A DNA stretch of 64,000 nucleotides from Clostridia bacterium. GTDB lineage: Bacteria > Bacillota > Clostridia > Christensenellales > Aristaeellaceae. The stretch is from assembly GCA_017460395.1 (NCBI GenBank), contig JAFUBA010000093.1:1-64000 (forward strand), given 5' to 3'. This document shows, piece after piece, positions 46,930 to 54,377 of the stretch. The notes beneath the pieces were generated by a model. The model did not search any database. It was not told the DNA's origin and saw only the letters and a list, made by a program, of their open reading frames with translations. Within the stretch, counting starts at the first letter, position 1; every line of letters starts with the position of its first letter. A program made the translations under genes and the position numbers.

Positions 46930-47883
46930 ATGAAAAAGCTGTTTTCCCTGATCCTTGCCCTCACCATGCTGCTTGGCACCATGTCCCTTGGCTGCGCAGA
47001 GGACGCCATCACCATTGAGTATCCCGAAAACATGCAGGCGCAGGGCTTCGTGGAGCCCGTGAAGCTGGACAAGATGCCCGAGCGCGTGGTCTGCATGTCC
47101 ACCAGCCCCGTCCTGGCCCTTTGCAATCTCGGCGTGAAGATTATTGCCGCGCCGTCCTCCACCGTCGTCACCTGGCCCGAGTCCATGGCGGATGCCACTC
47201 TGCTCCAGCTGGCGCACAATTCGAACTTTGACATCGAGACCGTCATCGCCATGGAGCCGGATCTGGTGATTCTCGGCAGCACCAGCCGCGATACCTACGG
47301 CGCCGTGCTGACGGACGCAGGTGTGCCGGTCTACTATGTGGATGCAGGCCATACCGTGTCCTACGAGTCCATCAAGGCCCAGACCGAGGCCCTGATCAAT
47401 GCCTTCGGGAAGGATACAGAGGCTGGCAGCGCGATGCTGAAGGCCTTCAGTGACCTGGAAGAGAAGCTTTCCGCCACAAAAGAGCAGCTGTCCGGCAAGA
47501 CCGTGATGGTGCTGCAGTCCGCACCGCCCGCCCACTATATCCAGACAAAGGGCGGCACCCTGGGCTCCATGGCGGAGATGATCGGTCTCACCAACGTGTA
47601 TGAGAACGATGCCACCTTCATGGCACCCATCGATTATGAGACCGCGCTGGATCTTCATCCTGACCTGGTGCTGGCCGTGGGCATGAGCCCCACCGGTGAA
47701 GCCCATAAGGCCCTCATGGAGGAAGACATGGCGAACAATCCCGAATACTGGAATGCCATCGAGGCGATTGCCCAGGGCGATATCATCTACCTGCCCGTCT
47801 ACTTCATCTCTTCCGCCGGCATCAACGTGGTGGATCATATTACTGAGCTGGCCGATCTGGTCACGGCTCATTTCGCGGAGTGA
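46930..47883 (+). CDS. FecB/BtuF-type substrate-binding lipoprotein (second)
   Basis: A 317-residue paralogue of the preceding receptor. It has a clear lipobox M-S-L-G-C near residue 20, then M-P-E-R-V-V-C-M-S, V-I-A-M-E-P-D-L-V-I-L-G and an end with A-I-A-Q-G-D-I-I-Y-L. It lacks the N-terminal Cys cluster of the first copy. The two share roughly a third of their residues, so this is an old duplication rather than a recent one. GGAGAG precedes the ATG and the permease gene follows within 5 bases. Ligand recognition cannot be read from sequence. Haem, corrinoid and Fe-siderophore are all used by this family. Confidence 0.9.
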   Translation: MKKLFSLILALTMLLGTMSLGCAEDAITIEYPENMQAQGFVEPVKLDKMPERVVCMSTSPVLALCNLGVKIIAAPSSTVVTWPESMADATLLQLAHNSNFDIETVIAMEPDLVILGSTSRDTYGAVLTDAGVPVYYVDAGHTVSYESIKAQTEALINAFGKDTEAGSAMLKAFSDLEEKLSATKEQLSGKTVMVLQSAPPAHYIQTKGGTLGSMAEMIGLTNVYENDATFMAPIDYETALDLHPDLVLAVGMSPTGEAHKALMEEDMANNPEYWNAIEAIAQGDIIYLPVYFISSAGINVVDHITELADLVTAHFAE

Positions 47884-47887
47884 TCAA

Positions 47888-48904
47888 ATGAAAACATCCA
47901 GGAAACGGAAGGTCAGCGCGCTTCGGATCGGTACAGTCTGGCTGATTCTGCTCCTTGCGCTGATCGTCCTCTCCCTGGTGGCGGTCAATGTGGGCAGTGC
48001 GGGGTACTCCATCTCCCAGATCCTCTCGGCGCTTTTCTCCCCGGAGAAGAGCACCGTGAAGGTGGTTGTGGTGAACCTCCGCCTGCCCAGACTGATCCTG
48101 GCTCTGCTTATTGGCGCCTCGCTTTCAGCATCGGGCGCCATTTTGCAGTCTGTCATGCGCAACCCCCTGGCCGATCCCGGCACCATCGGTGTGTCGGCCG
48201 GCGCGGGCACGGCGGCCACCACGATTCTGCTTCTGTTTCCCCACATGACCAATGCCGTGCCGGTGTTTGCCTTTGGCGGCGCGGCGCTTGCCTGCTTTCT
48301 GATCTACACCATGGCCTGGAAGGGCGGCGTGGATCCGACGCGCATTATTCTCTCGGGCGTGGCCATCAACAGCGTCCTTGGCGCGTACAACAGCCTTCTG
48401 CAGATGCTGCACTCGGACAGCCTGGAGGGCGTCCTGGCCTTCATGAACGGGAGTCTCTCCGGTCGCAGCTGGAGCCAGGTGAGGATACTGAGCGTGTATG
48501 CCGGCATCGGCCTCATTCTCGCGTTTCTCTGTATCAAGGGGGCCAACACGCTGCAGCTGGGCGATGAGATGGCAAAGTCCCTGGGCGTGAACGTCAGCGT
48601 GACGAGGGTCCTCCTCTCTGCCGTGTCCGCGTTCCTCGCGGCCTCCACCGTGTCCGTGGCCGGCATGATCGGCTTTGTCGGCCTCGTGGTGCCGCACATT
48701 TCGCGCCTGCTCGTGGGCTCTGACTACAAGGAAATGCTGCCCACCTCCATGCTGATGGGCGCCGTGGTGCTTCTGGCTGCCGATACCGTGGGCCGCACCA
48801 TCGTGCCGGGGATGGAGATCCCGGTGGGCATCGTCATGAGCGTGACGGGCGGTCCCTTCTTCCTGTATATGCTCAGAAAGCGGGGTCGGGTCTATGGAAA
48901 TTAA
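47888..48904 (+). CDS. FecCD-family ABC transporter permease
   Basis: A 338-residue integral membrane protein with about nine to ten helices, of the BtuC/FecCD/FhuB class. Recognisable features are L-R-L-P-R-L-I-L-A-L-L-I-G-A-S-L-S-A-S-G near residue 60, R-N-P-L-A-D-P-G-T-I-G-V-S-A-G-A near 95, and G-M-I-G-F-V-G-L-V-V-P-H-I-S-R near 265. Homodimers form the pore of importers for iron chelates, haem and vitamin B12. Its gene overlaps the ATPase gene by 11 bases. It forms one importer with the two lipoproteins upstream and the FecE-type ATPase downstream. Confidence 0.94.
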   Translation: MKTSRKRKVSALRIGTVWLILLLALIVLSLVAVNVGSAGYSISQILSALFSPEKSTVKVVVVNLRLPRLILALLIGASLSASGAILQSVMRNPLADPGTIGVSAGAGTAATTILLLFPHMTNAVPVFAFGGAALACFLIYTMAWKGGVDPTRIILSGVAINSVLGAYNSLLQMLHSDSLEGVLAFMNGSLSGRSWSQVRILSVYAGIGLILAFLCIKGANTLQLGDEMAKSLGVNVSVTRVLLSAVSAFLAASTVSVAGMIGFVGLVVPHISRLLVGSDYKEMLPTSMLMGAVVLLAADTVGRTIVPGMEIPVGIVMSVTGGPFFLYMLRKRGRVYGN

Positions 48905-49673
48905 AGGCGAGCACCTGCAGATCGGCTATGGCGATGTTCAGGTGGTCAGCGACATGGACATTCACATCCATCCCGGGAAGATCACCTCCATCATCGGGCC
49001 AAACGGCAGCGGCAAATCCACCGTGCTCAAGGCGCTCACAAGGCTTCTGCCCTATCAGGGCGGCGTGGTGACGCTGGACGGGAAGAGCCTGAGGGAATAC
49101 TCCGCCAAGGAGATTGCCAGACGCGTCGGCGTGCTGCCGCAGATCCATTCCGCGCCCCCGGACTTTCTGGTGAAGGATCTGGTGGGCTATGGGCGGGTGC
49201 CCTATCAGAAGTGGTACGAGAAAAACAATGAGGAGGACGAGAAAATCGTCAACTGGGCCATGCAGTGCACGGGCGTGTGGAAGCTGAAGGACAAGTCGAT
49301 CCACGAATGCTCGGGTGGCGAGAGCCAGCGGGTGTGGATCGCCACCGTCCTGACCCAGCAGCCGGAGATCCTCTTCCTCGATGAGCCGACCACGTATCTG
49401 GACATCGCGCACCAATTGGAGATGATGCAGCTGGTCCGGAAGCTGAACCGGGAAAACAAAATCGGTGTTGTCATGGTGCTGCACGATCTAAGCCAGGCCA
49501 TGGAGGTCAGTGACTGGATCGTGGTGATCCGGGACGGGAAAAAGTACGACGAGGGCACGCCGGAAGAGGTGATCACGCCCCGGATGATGCGGGAGGTCTA
49601 TGACGTATCCTGCGATATCGTGCATGTGCCCGGGCGGGAGAAACCGCTGATTGCGTATAAGGAGATCGGATAA
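48894..49673 (+). CDS. FecE/BtuD-type ABC transporter ATP-binding protein
   Basis: A 259-residue ATPase with Walker A G-P-N-G-S-G-K-S-T near residue 37, Q-loop L-P-Q-I-H, signature C-S-G-G-E-S-Q-R near 140, Walker B I-L-F-L-D-E-P-T-T-Y-L-D near 160, and H-loop V-L-H-D-L-S near 195. The L-D-I-A-H-Q-L-E-M-M stretch is typical of the FepC/FecE group. It energises the FecCD permease. The stop codon is immediately followed by the start of the NifD-like gene (TAAATG), so importer and reductase are translated as one unit. This is strong context evidence that the imported molecule, or its metal, is the reductase substrate. Confidence 0.94.
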   Translation: MEIKGEHLQIGYGDVQVVSDMDIHIHPGKITSIIGPNGSGKSTVLKALTRLLPYQGGVVTLDGKSLREYSAKEIARRVGVLPQIHSAPPDFLVKDLVGYGRVPYQKWYEKNNEEDEKIVNWAMQCTGVWKLKDKSIHECSGGESQRVWIATVLTQQPEILFLDEPTTYLDIAHQLEMMQLVRKLNRENKIGVVMVLHDLSQAMEVSDWIVVIRDGKKYDEGTPEEVITPRMMREVYDVSCDIVHVPGREKPLIAYKEIG

Positions 49674-50975
49674 ATGGACGGAAAAGAACTGCTCCTGCGG
49701 CTGAAGACACTCAGCCAGATCGAGGACCCGAAGAAGGATATTCACGGCCTGACCTATGCCCAGTTCCCCGGCACGCACTGTCCCCTGATGGGTGCCGCCA
49801 TGGCCGTGCGGGGGATCCGGGGTGCTGTCATGATGATCGTGGGCACGGATGAGTGCGCCTATTACACGAAGCATATGACCATTCACTCAGAGGACTGGGG
49901 CGGGCTCATGGGCCGGTGCGTGTCGGTCACCATCGACCAGCATGACATCACCTTCGGGTGTGCAAAAAAGGTGGAGGAAGCCTTCGCGGAGCTGATGGAC
50001 GAGCAGAAGCCCGAGGCGGTCTTCATCGTGACGACCTGTGTGCCGGAGATCATCGGGGATGACTTTGACGCCGTGGCGGAGGCCATGTGGGAGAAGTACG
50101 GTGTGCCGGCCATGGCGGTGCATACAGAGCACTTCAAGTGCGAGAACCACATGCCCGGTGTGGAGCGGACGATCACGGCATGCTTTCGCCTGATGGAGAT
50201 GCAGGAGAGATCCGGCGGCGTCAACGTGATCGGCCAGCGCATGGGAAGGTTTGAGGATACGGAGCTCTCAAGGGTCCTGAAAAACGCCGGCGTATCCATC
50301 CTGGCCCAGCTGCCAAGCGGCTGCAGCGTGGAGGAGATCAGGCGTGCTCCTGCTGCACAGGTCAACATCGTGGTGAACGATATCGGACTTCCGCTGGCCA
50401 GGAAGATGAAGCAGCGCTTTGGGACGCCCTATGTCTTTTTTGACAAGTTCACGGATCCCGCCCATATTGCAGCGGCCTATGAAAACCTGTTTTCTTTCCT
50501 GAATCTCCCACTGCCGGATGAACTGCCTGAACTCAGAAGGGCGGCGGAGGAGGCCGCGCGGCAGGCGAGGGATACGCTTCACGGCGTCACCTTCATGTAT
50601 GGGAATACGCCCTTCAGGTGCCTTGAGTGCTGTGCCTACATGACATCCCTTGGCATGGTGCCCCAGCTGATTCAGAGCCACGGGATTGTGGAGGAGGACG
50701 CGGAGGACGTGCAGCGAATCCTGGTATCTTCTGACCCCTACATGACGCAGGCGGCGAATATTTCTCCTCTTCAGTATATCTACGATGAGCTGCACCCGAT
50801 GCTGTATCTGGGCCATGAATATCCCATGCGGCTTCGCAAAAAGGGCATTGCCCAGGTCCATACCGATATGGGCGGCGGCATGCTCGGGTATGAGGTCACG
50901 CCCTATCTGTTAAAACAGCTCCTGGCGTCTTTGGAAGAATCCAGGGAAATCCGGAAGGGAGGTATGAACGGATGA
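49674..50975 (+). CDS. Nitrogenase component 1-like subunit (NifD/CfbD/BchN-like)
   Basis: A 433-residue member of the nitrogenase component 1 superfamily. Three Cys occupy the places of the NifD P-cluster ligands: T-H-C-P-L-M-G near residue 40, G-T-D-E-C-A-Y-Y near 63 and V-T-T-C-V-P-E-I-I-G-D-D near 121. The FeMo-cofactor ligand pattern of true NifD is not visible. A Cys-rich patch, C-L-E-C-C, lies near residue 317 in the third domain, and T-D-M-G-G-G-M-L-G-Y lies near the end. It should form a catalytic complex with the next gene product, receiving electrons from the NifH-like protein. The start directly abuts the ABC ATPase gene, and it overlaps the next gene by 4 bases. Confidence 0.88.
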   Translation: MDGKELLLRLKTLSQIEDPKKDIHGLTYAQFPGTHCPLMGAAMAVRGIRGAVMMIVGTDECAYYTKHMTIHSEDWGGLMGRCVSVTIDQHDITFGCAKKVEEAFAELMDEQKPEAVFIVTTCVPEIIGDDFDAVAEAMWEKYGVPAMAVHTEHFKCENHMPGVERTITACFRLMEMQERSGGVNVIGQRMGRFEDTELSRVLKNAGVSILAQLPSGCSVEEIRRAPAAQVNIVVNDIGLPLARKMKQRFGTPYVFFDKFTDPAHIAAAYENLFSFLNLPLPDELPELRRAAEEAARQARDTLHGVTFMYGNTPFRCLECCAYMTSLGMVPQLIQSHGIVEEDAEDVQRILVSSDPYMTQAANISPLQYIYDELHPMLYLGHEYPMRLRKKGIAQVHTDMGGGMLGYEVTPYLLKQLLASLEESREIRKGGMNG

Positions 50976-52204
50976 GTCTCACACGCTTTTTGCCCCAGCC
51001 CAGTGACCGGATGGGCATGCTCTGGAGCCTGCTCAACATCGAGGACAGTGTGATCGTGGAATACGGCCCGGCGGGCACGACCCATTACAGCATGGGACTG
51101 TTCGGCGAGCTTGGCATTGAACAGGAAAACCGTCTGTTCACCACCCATCTGCGGGAGGAAGACGTCGTCATGGGCGACACGAGCCGCCTGGAGAAGGCGC
51201 TGGCGGAGGTGGATGACAATTTCCATCCTTCTGTGATCTTTGTGGTGGCCTCCTCCTGCTCGGAGGTCATCGGCACGGACCTGCGCGGTGTGTGCACCAT
51301 GGTACAGCCAAGGGTCAAGGCCAGGCTGATTCCCCTGACCGCGGGCGGCTTCAGGGGAGACTATGCATTCGGGATCCGGGACACCTACCGCCTCCTGGCC
51401 GAGGAGATGGTCCATGAGACGAAGGAGAAGCAGAAGGACACCTTCAATATCCTCGGCGCCTCCGTCGGTGCCTACCGCTGCAAGGCAGATGTCCTGGAGA
51501 TCGTAAGACTCATGGATGAAGCGTTTGGATTGACGCTGCACACGGCCCTGTGCCTTGAGACGGATCTGGAGAAAATCGCAGATATGGGCAGCGCGTCTGT
51601 GAACCTGGTCATCCGCCAGGAGGCGCTCCCTGCAGCCCGCACGCTGGAGGGGAAATGCGCCGCGCCATACGTGTATGGCGCGCCGTACGGGTATCAGGGG
51701 ACGCTGGACTGGCTGGAGTCCGTCGGACAGAAGATCGGGCGTGAGGTGAATCCGAGCCTAAAGGGTGAACTCAAAAAGCGCGCCATGGAGGCCACACAGT
51801 ACCGCATGTACGGACGGATGCTCCGAAGGGACCAGCCGAAGGCATACCTGTACGGGGAATACGAAGCCGTAAAGGGCCTCGGGGCATTTCTTGGCGGCAT
51901 GGGCATATCGCCTGAATGGCAGATCTGCGCCCACAGCCTGGCACCCCTGGAAAGCGCGGAGGATGCCGTAAATTACATGCCGCATGAAAAGGAGCGCATG
52001 GACCTTCTGTCTCAGCTGCATCGCACCCTGCTGCTGGCAGATGACACCTCCCGGCGTCTTGTGGATGCGGACAACACATTCATTCGCATCGCCACGCCCC
52101 TGATCGATTCTGCCCAGGTGGCGGTCCACATGCCGCTGATGGGAAATCGAGGTGCTGACATGATCATGGAGACCGTGGAAGCCTATTTCAACACCCTGAG
52201 GTGA
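50972..52204 (+). CDS. Nitrogenase component 1-like subunit (NifK/BchB-like)
   Basis: A 410-residue second subunit of the nitrogenase-like complex. It shows the NifK-type layout E-Y-G-P-A-G-T-T-H-Y-S near residue 30 and F-T-T-H-L-R-E-E-D-V-V-M-G near 53. The Cys residues that NifK carries in those two places are absent here. Only the third survives, in V-A-S-S-C-S-E-V-I-G-T-D near 93. With three Cys from the partner this gives four ligands, enough for one [4Fe-4S] cluster but not for an eight-iron P-cluster. Dark-operative protochlorophyllide reductase and CfbD work with simple clusters in the same way. The ATG overlaps the stop of the partner gene by 4 bases. Confidence 0.87.
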   Translation: MSLTRFLPQPSDRMGMLWSLLNIEDSVIVEYGPAGTTHYSMGLFGELGIEQENRLFTTHLREEDVVMGDTSRLEKALAEVDDNFHPSVIFVVASSCSEVIGTDLRGVCTMVQPRVKARLIPLTAGGFRGDYAFGIRDTYRLLAEEMVHETKEKQKDTFNILGASVGAYRCKADVLEIVRLMDEAFGLTLHTALCLETDLEKIADMGSASVNLVIRQEALPAARTLEGKCAAPYVYGAPYGYQGTLDWLESVGQKIGREVNPSLKGELKKRAMEATQYRMYGRMLRRDQPKAYLYGEYEAVKGLGAFLGGMGISPEWQICAHSLAPLESAEDAVNYMPHEKERMDLLSQLHRTLLLADDTSRRLVDADNTFIRIATPLIDSAQVAVHMPLMGNRGADMIMETVEAYFNTLR

Positions 52205-52210
52205 AAGATT

Positions 52211-52762
52211 ATGAAGACACAGGTGATCTATCACAGCCTGTCCGGCTGCACGGAAAAGCTGGCCAGGGGCATCTTTGAGGGCCTCAAATGCGAGGAGAAG
52301 TCGCTGCACAACCTGGCGGACGGGACCCCTGAAATCGATGGCGATGTGATCCTTCTGGGATACTGGGTGGATCAGGCGGGGCCCTGCAAACCAATCCGGG
52401 AGCTGGCCGAGACACTGGAAAACAGGCACGTGGGCCTTTTCTGCACGATGGCCTTCTGGTGTGAATCAAGCCACGCTGCGACGGCCCTTCACAATGGTGC
52501 CGCGTGCGTGCAGGAGAAGAACACGGTCATCGGGGGCATCGTGGTCAACGGACACATGAGCGACAAGATGATCGAGATGTTCCGCGGGATGGGTGCGGGA
52601 CCGCACAGTGCAAGTCCTGCCGCAGAAGCCCGCTGGGCACTGATGAAGGACCATCCGAGCGAGTGTGAGATCGCCCTCGCCACAGAGCGGATGAACGAGA
52701 GAATTCAGCTGCTGAAAACCCTCCAGGAGAAGGGCATCGCGTTTCCGAGCATCACGATCTGA
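52211..52762 (+). CDS. Flavodoxin-family protein
   Basis: A 183-residue flavodoxin fold. The FMN phosphate-binding loop is Y-H-S-L-S-G-C-T-E-K-L-A near residue 6 (Ser/Thr-rich as expected). The second flavin loop is around L-G-Y-W-V-D-Q-A-G-P near 55 and the third around C-T-M-A-F-W-C-E-S near 90. It resembles the BilS-like flavodoxins that Clostridia use with reductases, as far as I recall. It begins 6 bases after the NifK-like gene and ends the cluster before a terminator. The evident role is to carry low-potential electrons to the NifH-like ATPase, as flavodoxin does in nitrogenase systems. Confidence 0.87.
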   Translation: MKTQVIYHSLSGCTEKLARGIFEGLKCEEKSLHNLADGTPEIDGDVILLGYWVDQAGPCKPIRELAETLENRHVGLFCTMAFWCESSHAATALHNGAACVQEKNTVIGGIVVNGHMSDKMIEMFRGMGAGPHSASPAAEARWALMKDHPSECEIALATERMNERIQLLKTLQEKGIAFPSITI

Positions 52763-52784
52763 CAGATGAAAAACATGCACAGGG

Positions 52785-52818
52785 CCCCGCATCCCGCTTT
52801 CACGGATGCGGGGTTCTG
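52785..52818 (+). terminator. Rho-independent terminator of the nitrogenase-like operon
   Basis: CCCCGCATCC (52785-52794) pairs perfectly with GGATGCGGGG (52804-52813), followed by TTCT. The T-tract is weak but the stem is strong. Confidence 0.75.
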
Positions 52819-52820
52819 CC

Positions 52821-52953
52821 TTGAAAAAGGGTCGATGCCCCGTATAATAGTAAGCTGCTCCTAACCCGGGCGCCTGGCCGTCTTGCGGCGAAACAGGAAA
52901 AGAACGACCGGATGACGGGCTTTCATTCCGGATGACCGTTAGGAGGTCCTAAC
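52821..52953 (+). promoter_or_regulatory. Promoter with two GTTAGG-N4-CCTAAC-type operators
   Basis: TTGAAA (52821-52826), a 16-base gap and TATAAT (52843-52848). An imperfect site GTAAGC-TGCT-CCTAAC (52850-52865) starts 2 bases after the -10, and a perfect site GTTAGG-AGGT-CCTAAC lies at 52938-52953. The same element covers the start of the nitrogenase-like operon (44961), so the two operons should be co-regulated. Confidence 0.82.
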
Positions 52954-52998
52954 GATGGATGGACACCTGTCATGGCGAGGGAAGGATGATGCGAGACC

Positions 52999-53718
52999 AT
53001 GCTGTACATACCCAAAAATCAGCGCCGGCCCATGCTGATCGTGGGCTTTTTCGGGGCGCTCCTGTTTGCCGTGGGGGACGTCCTGCTGCAGAGCTTTTCA
53101 GGGGAGGGCGAGACGCTGCTCCTGATCCTGAATTCGTCCCTTCGGGACATGCCTCTGTGGAAGCTTTATTTCACCCTCCTGTCCGGCGTGATCGCCACGC
53201 CGGCCCTGTTTTTCGGGCTCTCGGCCATGGATTCGTACCTGACGGACACAGGCGGCATTTCAAAGGGGCGGATGCACCGGTGGTTTCGCTTTGGCGCCGT
53301 GACGGCCTCCCTGTCCTTCTTTGCAGCGCACGCGGTCTGCGCCGTGCTCGAGCTATCTCTGCGGCAGGCGCTCGTCTCGGGCCTGACGCCCGGGGAGGCC
53401 AATGCGGCCTTTCAGGTGCCCTTCCTACTGTCATTTGCGGCTACCAACGTGTGGGTAACCGCCTCCGAGATCGTCCTGTCCGTGTCCTTCATATCGTTCG
53501 TGGTGAGAGGGGCCGTGCCACTGAAGAAGGCGTGCGCATGGCTTAACACCATCGGGGTGACCGTCATCTTTGAGATTCTGGGTGCACTGCTCTCCGGCCT
53601 CACCGGAAACGGTGTCTTTTCCCTCCTGGCAAAATCCGGTCCATCCCTTGGCGTTGGCGCGATGCTCCTTGGCATGATGGCCGCATGCGGCAAAGAAAGC
53701 GAGGAGGACAGGAGATGA
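52999..53718 (+). CDS. DUF6796-like membrane protein (first)
   Basis: A 239-residue protein with about seven transmembrane helices. It begins R-R-P-M-L-I-V-G-F-F-G-A-L-L-F-A-V-G-D-V-L-L, with the G-D pair in the first helix that marks this family as I recall it. A second landmark is M-P-L-W-K-L-Y-F-T near residue 53. Function is unknown. It is the first gene behind the double-operator promoter and overlaps its paralogue by 4 bases. It is probably the membrane partner or regulator of the ABC exporter encoded next. The ATG at 52999 has only a moderate GGAAGG site. Confidence 0.75.
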   Translation: MLYIPKNQRRPMLIVGFFGALLFAVGDVLLQSFSGEGETLLLILNSSLRDMPLWKLYFTLLSGVIATPALFFGLSAMDSYLTDTGGISKGRMHRWFRFGAVTASLSFFAAHAVCAVLELSLRQALVSGLTPGEANAAFQVPFLLSFAATNVWVTASEIVLSVSFISFVVRGAVPLKKACAWLNTIGVTVIFEILGALLSGLTGNGVFSLLAKSGPSLGVGAMLLGMMAACGKESEEDRR

Positions 53719-54377
53719 AGAATACAAGGCTCAGAAGAGCGCTGATATGCGGATTAACCGGCTGCCTCTTTTTTGGCGCCGGGGACTGGCTCATGATCTT
53801 CGGGGATGCGGCATACGCGGGAAGGCTGACATGGCTCACACGAGGTGCGGCCGCGATCCCGCTGTGGCGCTTCAGCCTTTCCATGGCACTGGCCTTTCCG
53901 GGCATCGTCCTGTACGGGATCGCCCTGTTTGCCTTGGAAGAGTTCATCCGGGAGGAGCGGGAGCAAAAGGTCTTTCACTTCCTGAACATCTTCGGGCTCA
54001 CGCCCTGGATCGCCCTGCACCTTTTCTACGTGATGATCCTGGCGCTCTTTTCCTGGATGCACGGGAACGGGTTCGAATCGGAGGCGCTGGCCGTCTCAGA
54101 AGGGCTCTTCTCGCAGCTTTCCTGGCTTGTGCCGGTGTGTGAGGCCGTCATGCTTCCCGTGTTCCTCTACTGGTTTTATCTTCAGGTCACGGGGCGGACG
54201 GTGTTCCCGGGATGGATGGCCTTTACCAGCGTGCTCCTGATCTTTGCGCTTCTCAAGGGCCTCTCCCTCCTGATGCCTGAGAGCGCCTTCCGTCTGGGCT
54301 TCACGAACGGCCTGATGAGCGAGAGCATGGCGATCTGGTTTCCCATCACGTTTATGCAAGGAGAACGACATGTTTGA
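53715..54377 (+). CDS. DUF6796-like membrane protein (second)
   Basis: A 220-residue paralogue with the same outline: first helix C-G-L-T-G-C-L-F-F-G-A-G-D-W-L, then I-P-L-W-R-F-S-L-S-M, and about seven helices in total. The ATG at 53715 overlaps the previous stop (ATGA) and has AGGAG upstream. Its stop overlaps the start of the first ABC exporter gene by 8 bases. Two diverged copies side by side suggest a heterodimer. No catalytic or metal-binding cluster is visible apart from scattered His and Glu in helices. Confidence 0.75.
   Translation: MKNTRLRRALICGLTGCLFFGAGDWLMIFGDAAYAGRLTWLTRGAAAIPLWRFSLSMALAFPGIVLYGIALFALEEFIREEREQKVFHFLNIFGLTPWIALHLFYVMILALFSWMHGNGFESEALAVSEGLFSQLSWLVPVCEAVMLPVFLYWFYLQVTGRTVFPGWMAFTSVLLIFALLKGLSLLMPESAFRLGFTNGLMSESMAIWFPITFMQGERHV

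Noticed and set aside
45562-47871. A long minus-strand open frame opposite the NifH-like and FecB-type genes
   Set aside because: It lies entirely antisense to well-supported genes with ribosome sites and clear domains. It is His- and Gly-rich with no recognisable domain.
45126-52762. A nitrogen-fixation (nif) operon
   Set aside because: No nifB/E/N/V genes, cofactor ligand pattern absent in the D-like chain, two P-cluster Cys missing in the K-like chain, and an importer embedded in the operon. These point to a different reductase.
54060-54080. A tRNA T-loop-like word (GGGTTCGAATC)
   Set aside because: It lies in the middle of a well-supported coding sequence and no cloverleaf can be built around it.
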